In this document: positions 11,560 through 21,739 of the stretch, in pieces
Layout: each line of letters opens with the position of its first letter
Numbering within the stretch: the stretch's first letter is position 1
NCBI GenBank assembly: GCA_014058105.1
Contig: JACGCM010000779.1
Location: forward strand, 1,984,001-2,048,000
Reading direction: 5' to 3'
DNA length: 64,000 bases
From: Kingdonia uniflora
Lineage: Eukaryota > Streptophyta > Magnoliopsida > Ranunculales > Circaeasteraceae
The notes under the pieces: generated by a model
The model's input: only the letters and a program-made list of their open reading frames with translations
The model's database searches: none
Told to the model about the DNA's origin: nothing
Position numbers and translations under genes: made by a program

Positions 11560-12240
11560 GTACATCTGAGTATTTTATCTACATTACAGTACTTTTTCTA
11601 ATATATCCAACTAGTCCTTCCAAACATAGATTACAGATCATTTGTTACTTCGGCCAAACTGATCGTCTAGATATATTACTAATTGTTTGTTACTTAGGCC
11701 AGACTAATTTATCTAAACACAATTGCGGTACGTCAATCTTACATCAATGAAATACTTGTGTTCGATTACCCTACCTTATTGTATTTTTTCTAACATATCC
11801 AACAAGTACTTCTAAACATAGATTACAGATCATTGTTGCTTCAGCCAAACCGATCATCTAAATACATTACAGATCGTTTGTTGCTTAGGCCAAACCGATC
11901 TATCTAAACACATTTTGTCGTACGTCAATCATACACTAATGAAATACTTGTGTTTGATTACCCTACCTTAAAGTACTTTTTCAAATATATCCAACAAGTA
12001 CTTCTATACACAAATGACAGATCATTTCTTGCTTCGGCCAAATCGATCGTCTAAACTACATTACAGATCATTTGTTGCTTCAGCCAAATCGATCATTTAA
12101 ATACATTACTGATCGTTTGTTGCTTCGGCCAAATCAATCATCTAAACTACATTACGAATCATTTGTTGCTTCGGCCAAACTGATCATCTCATACATCGAA
12201 GATCGTTTACCACTTTGGCCGAACCGATTACATATCACAC
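11560..12240 (+). repeat. 3'-UTR tandem repeats of element 2 (46-bp units, ~193-bp higher order)
   Basis: Units such as 'cagatcatttgttgcttcgg' followed by 'ccaaaccgatcatctaaata' recur about every 46 bp between 11630 and 12230. Two copies of a longer ~193-bp unit, each with 'gaaatacttgtgtt' and 'gattaccctacctt', cover 11600-11990. The array lies directly after pol. The sequence is unrelated by eye to the repeats of elements 1, 3 and 4, but the position and long period are alike. Confidence 0.85.
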
Positions 12241-12399
12241 TATTTTCCATACATTATCGTTGGTACTTCATACGATTAGTACGGTTAACTGTTTCGTCCT
12301 TAACTATTGCTTCATGCATCTATATTGTTATTCTTGTTGTATATACATACAAAATAATCACATTCCTCACTCCTCACTAGAGCTATCACTTGAAACGTT

Positions 12400-15140
12400 A
12401 CCTGTATTAGAAGGTCCTGCCACATCCCTTACATCACTTCTACATAACTTCTGACGCATGAATTCTGGCATTCTCCCCATAACAATCTTCTTTCCCTCTC
12501 TAACCATTCTCTGTTTAAGCGATCCGATTGTGGAAATCATGGGTTCTAAATATGCAGATCAGATTACCTCCATCTCACATTCTGTACCTTGAGCAGTCAA
12601 ACCATCATATACCCTCTGACTTTCAGCTTCCAATCACTTTAATTTAGCCTCAAAAAATGATATTACTGCAACCGTCTCCCTCTCGTGACTACCACCTACC
12701 TCACTTTTCACCTGCTTAATGAGATGGAGTTTGATCAGTTTATGTTGCACTTCCTTCAATACGCTTTCCAGTTACGTACAATGATCATCCACTCATCTCT
12801 TCGCCCGACACACATCCAAATTCTGAGGTTCTAGCACTGTCATAAATTCGTCCAAATGATAAATCAGAGATATTGAATTTTCATAACCTGCACATTTTAA
12901 CCTCTTCAAATCATAACTAATCTCCAACCGCAACAGATCCTCATCTAGCTACGTATTCGCACTTCAAAGTCTATCATTTTTAGACTGAAATTCCAATATG
13001 TCCAGATGCTGCGACTACACAGTCCGCTCTAGCTCACATATTTTGCTCCAATCCTTTTTTAGGACTTCATTTTGTTCTGAAGACCTTACCTCATACTTAC
13101 AAACATGAACTCGAACATTGCTTATCTCCGCCTCAAGCTTATTAACTTGGAACTGCAACTTTTTTACATATTTCCTTCCCCCTCAAAAGCGACCAATAGT
13201 TCTGTAATTTACGTTTGCGCAGATAGCACCTCAGCATCTCGTTGACTAGCTCATCCTAAGCTACTTCCAATTATAACACCCTTTTGTCTTATCTCCTCTT
13301 CTAAACTCTTTATCCTTCTCAAACTGATGGCCAATACTGCATCTTTCTCTCATAGAGTATCAGTCAGGAGGGTTACTGCATTTTGTTCCTCCGACATCTC
13401 CGCCCTCAATTTTTCTTCTACTTCAGTAGCACTATCTCGGGCACCCTGACTCGATCTTAGCTCAACGCTCATTTGTTCATTCTTGGCATGTAACGCATCG
13501 CACTAACTTTGCATAGCAGCCAGATTAACCTATCACAACAGATTACATTTATAATAGTTCTTCCTAATAACATAGTACATATAACAGTTCACAAGGGTAC
13601 ATCAAGGATGTGGTATCTGAGTAAGTCAAATGCATCATTCTGTTCTAACAACAAACAAATTACATTTCTCACCAAATAGTACGAAGACTGGTTACAAGAA
13701 GACAAGAGTACTCTATTTGTGACCCTTTCAGACATGAGACGACTGCCGCTTGTCCCTCACCATCATCCTATTCGGCACCTGCACCTCTACCGGCGTGGTA
13801 AAGGTCACAACCTCTGGCTGGCGCTGTTAACGTCGCGTTTGGGGTATTAGATTCTCAACCTCCTTCTCTTCTGATGACTCCTCCCACGACCTAGGAATGG
13901 GTTGTTCACCAACAATTCTTCCTTCACCTCGGGTAAACCACAGGTTTTCTAGCTTGGTATTTTCCACTTGAAAATCTTTCCCACATCCCGTCACGAACTT
14001 TATAAATTCACTCTCTACTCTAGCTAGTTGCCTCCCCCCCCCCCATAAAACTTGACAACACTTCCTATATGACGTTCATGCTCTGTTCGAGCAGCAACTT
14101 TTGCTCGCGAGGGATAAAGGTGCTCCTTCAGTATCATTTGCACTTTAATGATACCACTGGCGTATATTTTTTAGTAACACACCTAAAGCCCTCACATCCG
14201 CCTCTACCTTTATTCAAATATCCACTTCTTTTAACAGCCGCATTACTAAAGGCATTTTTTGCTCCTCGTGCTGCGATAGCTCATCCTGTAATATCCTTAA
14301 TTCACCTTCTAATTGCTTTTGGACCTCTATTTGCTCTTTACTTACCTGAAAAATACAATTCTCATGGCCCTCCGATCCTACATAATGCCAAACGCATCAG
14401 ATAAAGGTTCTACATCACCCTATACAACAGGCACACCATCTCGAGCAGAACATTTTTTTGCTTCTAAACTATGGCGATTGCGTGCTTCTTGAGCTAAAAA
14501 CATAACCCGAGCTGGGTCCGGAACTATACTTCTCTCCCTCAAAAGCTCTACATAAGCCTCTTTTAGCCCTCATTCACTATCTACTTCGACCTCAAAATAC
14601 AAATTGAAAGCTAATGACATACTCTGACACCTCGCCTTATCACTTGGGTCGTTAAAACAAGTCAGTTCTTTTGGCCTTCGAACTAATATCCCGCTTTCCT
14701 CTTCCTTTCTTAACACCTCGTCTCTATCTACTTTTGTCTTAGCTTATTTATATTGCAGACCATATAACTCTTTAAATGTTTTCTCTGAATTTAACTTAAA
14801 TTGCCTTCTCTCATATTCAGTTTTGTTAAGTACCTATTAAATACAGGCCACAGAGTCCCTCGCTCTACTCAATGACTTCTCCAATTCAGAGTTTGTTTTT
14901 CTCAAACGCTCCATCTCCTACACAGATTGCAGATATCTTGTTTCAATATAACCATTCACGAAAACATATTTCAAAAACATCACTCAAAATGAAAATAGTA
15001 TACAATGATATAGAGTATTATCTCTTCCAAATCAAATGGGATAAAAAATAGAAGACAGGATACCATAAAACATTTAAAGGGGCTTGTTAATGTCAACCTC
15101 AGAAGGAGATTTTAGCGTCTTCCTCGAAGAGGAAATTGTT
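12400..15140 (-). pseudogene. Element 2: extra antisense coiled-coil coding region (degenerate)
   Basis: There are no long ORFs, but the minus strand gives repeated stretches of charged, heptad-rich protein. Examples are ERLRKTNSELEKSLSRARDS near 14910, EVQHKLIKLHLIKQVKSEVG near 12740, and a Ser/Asp/Glu-rich end (GNVSSDSSSEE) near 12375-12410. A Pro/Glu-rich stretch (GEGRIVGEQPIPRSWEESSE) near 13860-13930 resembles the middle of ORF c. Stops are scattered, so it is dead. This part has no counterpart in elements 3 and 4, whose cassettes end with a single coiled-coil exon. It may be a second copy or a long 3' extension of ORF c. Confidence 0.55.
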
Positions 15141-15148
15141 TCAGTATG

Positions 15149-15880
15149 TTAAAACAGAGGGTCCCCTATTTTCTCCATAGTATGGACTGGCACAGCACTG
15201 CCTGGAGGAAGGTCTAATACTTTCTCAGGCACATTAGCAACATCACCAGCCATCTCTTCCTTTTCAGCAGGGAATTCAACCTCTGAATATCTACCATTCC
15301 GGGTCAGCTCCACATTATCACCACTCAATCCAAAATAATAGTACAATTTGATAAAGTGATCTCTTTCCACTAAGACTACTGTAACCGCATCAGACATGAG
15401 TTTGTCATGCTTTGACAACTCATTGAACTTCTCTATAGCAGCAGTAGCATCTGTAACCCTCCTTTCCCTCTCCAACTGAAGGTCACCCTCGCCCTCTTTC
15501 ACACGAGCTGACTGAGCCTCAAACTTTTTCGTCAGAGTACCATATTCTTGGCCCCACTTGTCCAGAAATTGTCTTGCCCCCTTTATCAACATTGAGAGCT
15601 ACTAAAACAAAAAGAAGGAAGAGTCAGTTAAACAGTTTTACTCAGTTCAAAGGTCGCATCAAGTAACAATTTTCAGCCACATACCGTGAATGTATGCTCG
15701 TGATACTAATCCTCGAGTTGCTACGAGTTCGCCTTGGCCATATGACAGTACCTCCGCTTCAGCTCTTGTATCTTGGCCGCAGCATGAATGTTAGTTTGGT
15801 GACTGTCCTCCTCCAACAATAGTTTTCTCTTCAACAAACTCTTCTCAGTGCCCCCAAGAACAAACACGCTCACTTAAGGG
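15149..15880 (-). pseudogene. Element 2 ORF c, last exons (coiled coil)
   Basis: On the minus strand an exon runs from the element 3 junction (15880) to about 15685, where TTCACG|GTATGTGGC gives a splice donor. After an 83-bp intron, TTTTAG|TAGCTC gives an acceptor at 15601, and an open frame reaches a stop at 15149 (147 codons from the Met at 15592). The protein is strongly charged (GTLTKKFEAQSARVKEGEG, VTDATAAIEKFNELSKHDKL) and aligns in character with the coiled-coil exon of elements 3 and 4. The upstream part of the same gene is at 27323-28620, on the other side of element 3. Function unknown. Confidence 0.65.
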
Positions 15881-16541
15881 TGTAGGGGAATGATCTTCAT
15901 TGAGAAGTGAAGATGGCTCTTACAACATGGAGGTCAACCTCTTATCAGAGATGTACAAGTATATGGTCTAAAAAAAGACTAATTAGAGATAAATACTTAC
16001 GTAGAGGCCCGAATATGACTCTCTACAACCTCTAATGAGGATTTTTAAACTGTGATTCTATTACTGATGAGTAATAATAAAGATTGAATACAATTTGTAA
16101 GTGCTCGAAGGTAAAAAGCATAGAGTTTGGAAAGGATTTTTCTAACCCCTTCTTGGTTTTCCTCTCTCATATTTATAGAGACATAAGAGGCTGAGTCACC
16201 AAGAGTGGGCCAGGCTATATGATTACTGTCTGGGTTTTCCAGCGGTGGCATTTATTACCGATATCCCTGTTACTGTAGCTGAGAGACCAATTAATGCGCC
16301 GTCCAATCCGTTTGAAATGACTGCTAGTCTCATCATACTTCTGTTATTCCAACGTTCAATCGAAGGGTATCTGCTTATTACGTGCTGATCCATTCACGAA
16401 GGTTTATCTGCTATCAAGGCTTCGACTACAGGAGTTCCTTGAGGGGCTTCATTCTGAGGCAAATTAGTCTTTGATAGGTTCGAGTAGGATACGAAGTAGA
16501 CTTCGAGTGAGGAGGTCGAAGGCTGCGAGTAGGCTACCACA
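15881..16541 (-). repeat. 3' LTR of element 3 (661 bp)
   Basis: Starts TGTAGGGGAATGATC and ends GGCTACCACA on the + strand. A polypurine tract abuts its inner side, showing it is the 3' LTR of a leftward-reading element. The first 44 bases match the 5' LTR stub at 27279-27322 with a handful of differences. A TATA-like box (minus strand CTCTATAAATATG) lies at 16169-16180. Confidence 0.88.
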
Positions 16542-16556
16542 TTCGCCCCCTCTCAG
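16542..16556 (-). other. Polypurine tract of element 3
   Basis: Minus strand CTGAGAGGGGGCGAA immediately precedes the 3' LTR. The same motif is found before the 3' LTRs of element 4 (40584-40597) and, slightly changed, element 2 (31401-31413). It is the plus-strand DNA primer site in LTR retroelements. Confidence 0.9.
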
Positions 16557-16710
16557 CAAGGGTCTTGAAGCCAGTTGGAGAGGCATTTACTGAGAAAACT
16601 ATTGTCAGGGAACCTGTTCTTGTTTGACCGATGGTTTCCAGGAAAATAATAAAGTGGGGCGGTGTAATTATGAGGTGTAGGTGGGTAAAAGGGTAATAAA
16701 TGGGGTGGAG

Positions 16711-16720
16711 GCTACAAAAA
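16711..16720 (+). promoter_or_regulatory. TATA-like position upstream of ORF a (element 3, weak)
   Basis: GGCTACAAAAA aligns with the better TATA sequence GGCTATAAGTATG at the same place in element 4 (40427-40440, minus strand). Here the core is degenerate. It lies about 75 bp before the ORF a ATG. Confidence 0.4.
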
Positions 16721-16791
16721 TTGGTTCTTGTACGGGGATTCTGTATCTTCTTCCATCCTCAACATAACTCTATTTCCTGCTGAATATCTGA

Positions 16792-17130
16792 ATGGATAGC
16801 CCACCCAATACCCGTTATCAGAAGAGGATGGGATTTGCCCGTGATCATCGTGTAGGGCGGAAAATGGCAGAGCTACACATGAGGTTTTTCAGACAACATG
16901 ATCTGAATTGGGACATGCTGGATCTTGTGGATGAGAGGCCGAAGGAGTTCATCAATGGTGAACCATACGCCTATTTCTGGGAGCAATTGAGGTCGTACTT
17001 TACGATCAAGCAGAAACGTTATCTATTCTTGATGGCATTAGCTGAAAGCTTTGTTTGTGCAGAGGAGATCATCGAGGAGGAACATTCAGCGAGTGGAGCT
17101 GGTTCTTCTGGAAGTAGGGAGCTGGGTTGA
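16792..17130 (+). CDS. ORF a of the antisense cassette: small protein of unknown function
   Basis: 112 codons, open from ATG to TGA. It starts MDSPPNTRYQKRMGFARDHR (basic N-terminus), followed by AELHMRFFRQHDLNWDMLDL, INGEPYAYFWEQL and an acidic/Ser-rich tail (AEEIIEEEHSASGAGSS). The element 4 copy (40347-40011, minus) begins MDTTPNTRYQKRMGFARDRR and keeps the same pattern. No known domain recognised, no signal peptide or membrane segment. It is the first gene next to the 3' LTR and is antisense to pol. Its pattern (ELxxxF, D.D..M..L, then AYFW) is repeated in ORF b, so the two look paralogous. The reading frame is intact here although gag-pol is not. Confidence 0.6.
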   Translation: MDSPPNTRYQKRMGFARDHRVGRKMAELHMRFFRQHDLNWDMLDLVDERPKEFINGEPYAYFWEQLRSYFTIKQKRYLFLMALAESFVCAEEIIEEEHSASGAGSSGSRELG

Positions 17131-17600
17131 TGTTGTGAATATTTTGGTAATATTTTGTGTAGTTTCTGCTTTGTTCTGTGGGAGGAAGTTGTTTTGAGTT
17201 TGGGGTGGTAGGGGGAAAATGTAATTTGTTTTTCTGGATTCGATAATGGAAATGGACAGAATATTTTGCTCGTGTCTGTATTTCTGCTATTTGGTTATAT
17301 AATGTAGACGAATGCAAACGAGTACTCTTCTAGGCGCGAGGTAAAAAGATATGCTCGAAGAAAATTATGATCGAAGGTTGATGATGGGTTGTTGTGATGA
17401 TCGAGTCTTACGGTGGTCGAATGTTCGATGTTGGAGATATGTTCGGCTAGGAGTTATTGGGGAGGAGGTTTGAATGCAAGTACAGACGAATCAGTTATAT
17501 CTTGGAAGTTGCAGAGGTTACATGTTGACTTTTCGTTGTTGGGAATTGAAGGTTACCATTAATTCAGTTAGGGAAGAGGGAAAGTTATGGTGTGTTTGGA

Positions 17601-17610
17601 GGTATAAAAA
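17601..17610 (+). promoter_or_regulatory. TATA box upstream of ORF b (element 3)
   Basis: GGTATAAAAAGGGG is a near-perfect plant TATA element, about 85 bp before the ORF b ATG at 17688. Element 4 has TGTATAAAATGGGG in the matching place (39477-39490, minus strand). Confidence 0.65.
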
Positions 17611-17687
17611 GGGGTAAGGAGGGAGATATTTCTGTATTTGTCTTGCAGCATTCTTCTCTTCTAACTGAGTACTTCCTGTTTATCAAT

Positions 17688-18020
17688 ATGGATGAGAATG
17701 TACCGGTTGCTGAAGATCAAACGGTCGTGAGGGCGAGGAGGATTCAAGAGGCCCTGCTAGGTCTTCAACGAAGGTTTGGGATAGAGGACGACATTAACAC
17801 TGAAATACCAAATCTTTTTGAAGCGGAGCCTGGAGTACCTCTCTATTATATTCCCTTCGCGTACTGGTGGGGAATAGTACAAATGATGGGGCCTCTACCC
17901 GGCCATCGGCTGTCGCTTCAAAGAGGCTTCGCAGAGGATATAGTGGATCAGGAGGATGAAGCTACAGCGGCCACTGTTGCAGAGGAGCAACCTGCTAATA
18001 ACTTGGGTTCCCTTTTGTAG
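17688..18020 (+). CDS. ORF b of the antisense cassette: small acidic protein of unknown function
   Basis: 110 codons from the ATG at 17688 (MDENVPVAEDQTVVRARRIQ). An upstream in-frame ATG at 17592 is less likely because it lies before the TATA box. The core LQRRFGIEDDINTEIPNLFE followed by AYWWGIVQMMGPLPGHRLSL is matched by element 4 (39427-39059: DIDAKMPDLFEAEPGEP, AYWWGIFQMIGPFQGHHFSL). The C-terminus is Glu/Ala-rich. The spacing of RRF, D.., P.LFE.E.G.P and AYWWG parallels ORF a. No known domain recognised. Open frame; antisense to pol. Confidence 0.62.
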   Translation: MDENVPVAEDQTVVRARRIQEALLGLQRRFGIEDDINTEIPNLFEAEPGVPLYYIPFAYWWGIVQMMGPLPGHRLSLQRGFAEDIVDQEDEATAATVAEEQPANNLGSLL

Positions 18021-18469
18021 TTTCTCATGTTGCTGCGTTCATGTGTTATGCTTCTATCTTCTTTCTGTTTTTTTTTTTGCATCATTTTTGTAATGTTGTC
18101 CTCATTGTCGGAATGAAAAGTGCTTTTGTTGATAGTACTAATAGAAATTTTTGTGAACTATGGGGTATGGTAGTAGAATTTGAATTCCGAATATAATACT
18201 GTTCGGTATGAGGTCGGTAGTATAACTGTATTGATTGAATATTTAGAATATAAAATTGAACTTGTTGGGATATATAAAAAAACTTTGTTGAAACTGAAAA
18301 TTATGTCTGAAGGCATGAAGTTTTGACTAGTCGAATGGGGGGTTTGTTGGTATGAGATATTTAATAAATCTGAGGTAGTTTGTTGAAGATTCTTCGAGGT
18401 ATAGACTAGTCGAATGTTCGAGTTCGGAAGTGTAACGTCGATGAATTTTGGTAGTGTATTGAAGGTGAA

Positions 18470-18790
18470 GTTTGATTTGACTGGACGATCTGACAATCAA
18501 AATGGCTGGTCTATCAGAGTGGTACGTGCATTTGGGAAAGTGTGCCGGGAAATAATGATTATGTTTTACTCATTTGATGAAAAAGGTGGTGAAGTGACTA
18601 TTGGATTATGACTGTTTAGTTTCGATCTGGGAGAGTAAGGTTCGAGAAGCTTCGGCAGTACATGTAATATTAGGTAAACGGGTTGTTCGCACGTGGGAAA
18701 TATTAAGGGTATATTTGTCAAAGCACACTGTTAGCCAAAAAGCCGGAGAGGTGGGTCGTGGTAATAATAGCAGTCGAAATATATATAAGT
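18470..18790 (+). promoter_or_regulatory. Conserved upstream region and TATA of ORF c (element 3)
   Basis: 18470-18560 (TTTGATTTGACTGGACG, GGCTGGTCTATCAGAGTGGT and GGGAAAGTGTGCCGGG) aligns with 38395-38300 on the minus strand of element 4. A TATA-like AATATATATAAGTAAG lies at 18778-18792. Conservation upstream of the start of ORF c suggests a promoter block rather than coding sequence, since the reading frames differ. Confidence 0.5.
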
Positions 18791-18829
18791 AAGAGATGAG
18801 GAATTACTATGCTAGTTTGCTGTGAAAGC

Positions 18830-21337
18830 CATAGAGAGTGAGAAGGGGAAGGACAAGCGCCATTGCGAACGTGGAAGCTGTTAGGGCATCTGAGGCTATG
18901 ATCTTTCTAATTTGGGGCTAGTTCTGCTAATTTCAGGAATGGCATTTGATCTCAATGAACTTTGTTCTATTTATTTTTTTAGACAGTAGAGGCAGAACAA
19001 TCTGTGTTTGTGGTTTAGAAATGGCACTCAAGAGGTCGGAGAGGGGAAAGGTCCGGGTTACGACCCGGTCTGTGCTTTTTTTTGGAGGGGGTAGATAGGA
19101 TGGTCATGGAATTTGTCGAGTTTGTCAATCTAATTGCGTGCCTCTTCTTCTGTAGGCTAAAAATGGATAACCGTCCGGCTTCGAGATGGGCACTGATAGA
19201 TGAAGAGATCGAAGAAATTAAAGCTAGTATTTCTGGTCGAACCCCAATGGGTGATGGCAGTGATGTAGAAGTTTTAGATATAGTAACCGAGGCCCCATTA
19301 TCAATTGTACTGCCTGCTGAGGAGGTTGTCGCTTCGAGGCGTCGAAGGACGATAGTAACTGAGGATAGTGAGGAGGAGGAAAAAGTGTGTGGGGAGAGGG
19401 ATGATGTAGGGCCCTCGGGTGAGAGAGAGGAAGATAAAGGGCATTGTAGCGATAGCGGGTATTCGACTGAGCCGGATGGCGTTGGGGGCCTTATTGCAGG
19501 GAAGGATAGGGTTAGGTTAGAGCAGTTTGTCGCTAAGTTAGAACTGTCGAAGGTGGGGATATTTTTTAGTGTCGCAAGGGCGGGATTGACCTTTAAATCG
19601 AATCCTGGGAGTGGGATTATGGCTTATAGGGGCCATATTCGGTTGGGGATGGAGTTACCGCTCCGAAGGCTGGTGAAAGAAGTTCTAAATTTTTGGGAGG
19701 TGGCTCCAGTGCAAATGAACGGGAATTTTTATGAGATGATGAAGGTGATAGAGGGGATGAATGTAAAATTGGCTGGTGAGGGCCAATATTTGATTAAGTG
19801 GTTTGATATTGTTACCTTTGACTTGAGGAAGGCGAGTCAGAACTCAGGGACCTATCACATCCAATGTCACCCAGAGAAACCTTGGTTCTTCGATCTGTGC
19901 TCGACAGGTCGAGGGTGGAATAAAGATTTGTTGATAGTGAGAGGTAACGTCGAGAATGTAGACGAGGATGACCCTTATAAATTGTATCATAGGGTATATA
20001 ATGAAAGTAAGTTTACAGTTGAAGGTTTTGTTGTTGATGTATTTCTGAAATAAGTTATAACTGTGTTTTGTTTTACTGCTGCAGGTCTGGGAAGTTTGAC
20101 TTGGGATAATCCGGTGAATCACATTGATAATCTTGCTCAAGGATTGTGAAGACTGGGTAAATTCGGTGTTTGACAGTCTTAAAATCAAGCGGTAATGGAG
20201 GAAGAAGGTTAATTCCCTACTTCGAAACGTACCCACTACACCGAAGCTAGCAAAGAGAAAAAGAAGTGAAGGTTCTTCCAAGAGGTCAAAGAAAATGGGA
20301 GGAGAGGAGCTACCGAGGAACTATCAATTTGAGCCGAGATCACGTAAGGAGTTGAAGCAGGTGGCGACGGTGCCCGAAGTGGCTGTCGAGGCTTCGAGGT
20401 TGAGGCCAAGGCCAGTATCGACTCATATTGAGAAAGGGAAGAGTCGTATTGCTCCCGAAGCCCAAAAATTACATCAATCGAAGGATGGCCAACGCAAGAA
20501 GCGTAGGGCACTGGGGGAGGACGATACTCAGGAGGAGGATGAAGAAATGATAAAGACAAAATGACAGGAGCAGGCTGTCGCTAAGAAATCTTCAATGGTC
20601 GAATTCTGGGAGGATGACCCAAACGAGGCGTCGAAGGAAGTAAAAAGGTACATGTTTCATGTAACTATATATTGCTCCTTATTATGATATTTTGAAGTGT
20701 CTTTCGAAGTCTGCGAGTTTCGAGGTTCACTGACTGACTGAATATTTTAGCAGACGGATGCTTGGGTGCGAACGTGCAGCAAGGCTATGAAGTCGGTAAA
20801 GCAAAGTTGCAGCAAGCAAGGGAAAATCATGATCTTTCCCGTGGGATGGAGGCGTCATTGGTGTCTGAGGTGAAGAAGTTAAAGCAGGACCTTGGGGTTC
20901 TTACCAAATCTTATGATGAGAAACTCGAACTTCAGCGGTCGAGGCTGGAGCGGGAGTGGGCTGCGAAGCTTGCAGCGTGTGAGAGGGAGAAGGCTAAACA
21001 GAAGGTCTGGTTCCAGGGACAGTACGATGGTGAATACAAAGTGACTGTGAGGTTGAAGACTTTCATAGATGAAAAGGGGTATGACCCTGATACACTTGAA
21101 CCGTACCCTGTGTCTCCAAAATTTGTTGAAGGTGATGAGGTCCAGCTGAAGGAAGTGGAGTTGCTCGTTGTTCATGAGACAGTTAGGGGTACTGAAGGTG
21201 GTGGGGATACTTCTCTCCTTGGAGCACCTAGTAGTGGTCTTGTTGATGGTAGAGTTGTCGGAGTCTCGAATGAAGCCGCCGAGGTTGCTGATGGTGGAGT
21301 GTCTGTGGAACAAGAATATGAGACCGTGCCGGTATGA
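18830..21337 (+). pseudogene. ORF c of the antisense cassette: spliced gene with gypsy-type (Transposase_28-like) region and coiled coil
   Basis: A leader exon/intron probably ends at the acceptor CTTCTTCTGTAG|GC (19155/19156). Exon A holds MDNRPASRWALIDEEIEEIK (Met at 19163), an acidic stretch, LEQFVAKLELSKVGI, GHIRLGMELPLRRLVKEVLN and YEMMKVIEGMN, up to the donor GAAA|GTAAGT (20006/20007). The G.ELPL..LVKEVL..WEVAP.Q pattern resembles the 'putative gypsy-type transposon' family (Pfam Transposase_28); this is from memory. Exon B (20085-20660, Arg/Lys-rich) contains stops near 20148. Exon C (20754-21337) is an open coiled coil (EWAAKLAACEREKAKQKVWF, then KGYDPDTLEPYPVSPKF). The same splice sites occur in element 4. 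Exon A alone is open for over 280 codons. Confidence 0.68.
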
Positions 21338-21739
21338 GGTACTTGTAGTTGGGGTTGTTCGTCGTTTTCCGCTGACATGTTGGGATTTGTAATATGTTGA
21401 GCTGTGCTGCTGCTATTTTTCTTTGAACTTCTGTAGTTAATTCTGAACATGCTGATGTGTATTTTCTATGGTACATTCTGAGTCTGCTGAATCTGACTTT
21501 CCGATGTATGCCTTAGTAGTCAAGCTATCTTATGCTGACTTTGGAATGTTAGAATTTGTATGCTTATTCTGCCGATTTTGCTTGCATTAAACTGTTGATG
21601 AATGATCTTTGACTTGCTCTGCGACTGCTGCGTCTGGCAGATAATATGTAAGATACTTCCTTAATGTTTACATGATTGTAGCATTGTCGATCCATGTAGA
21701 ATGAGGATGTAATGTAGATCAAACTCTGTGTGTTCTTTT

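Noticed and set aside
11560..12240. Centromeric satellite block
   Set aside because: Only about 700 bp, located exactly at the 3' UTR of element 2; better explained as an element-internal repeat.
15881..16541. Solo LTR
   Set aside because: The adjacent polypurine tract and the matching PBS/5' LTR stub at 27257-27322 show it belongs to a complete element.
17069..17317. 82-codon minus-strand ORF in the 3' region of ORF a
   Set aside because: Asn/Tyr/Gln-rich low-complexity translation of AT-rich UTR; not kept in element 4.
20879..21313. 144-codon minus-strand ORF
   Set aside because: Shadow of the coiled-coil exon of ORF c, which is conserved in element 4 on the coding strand.
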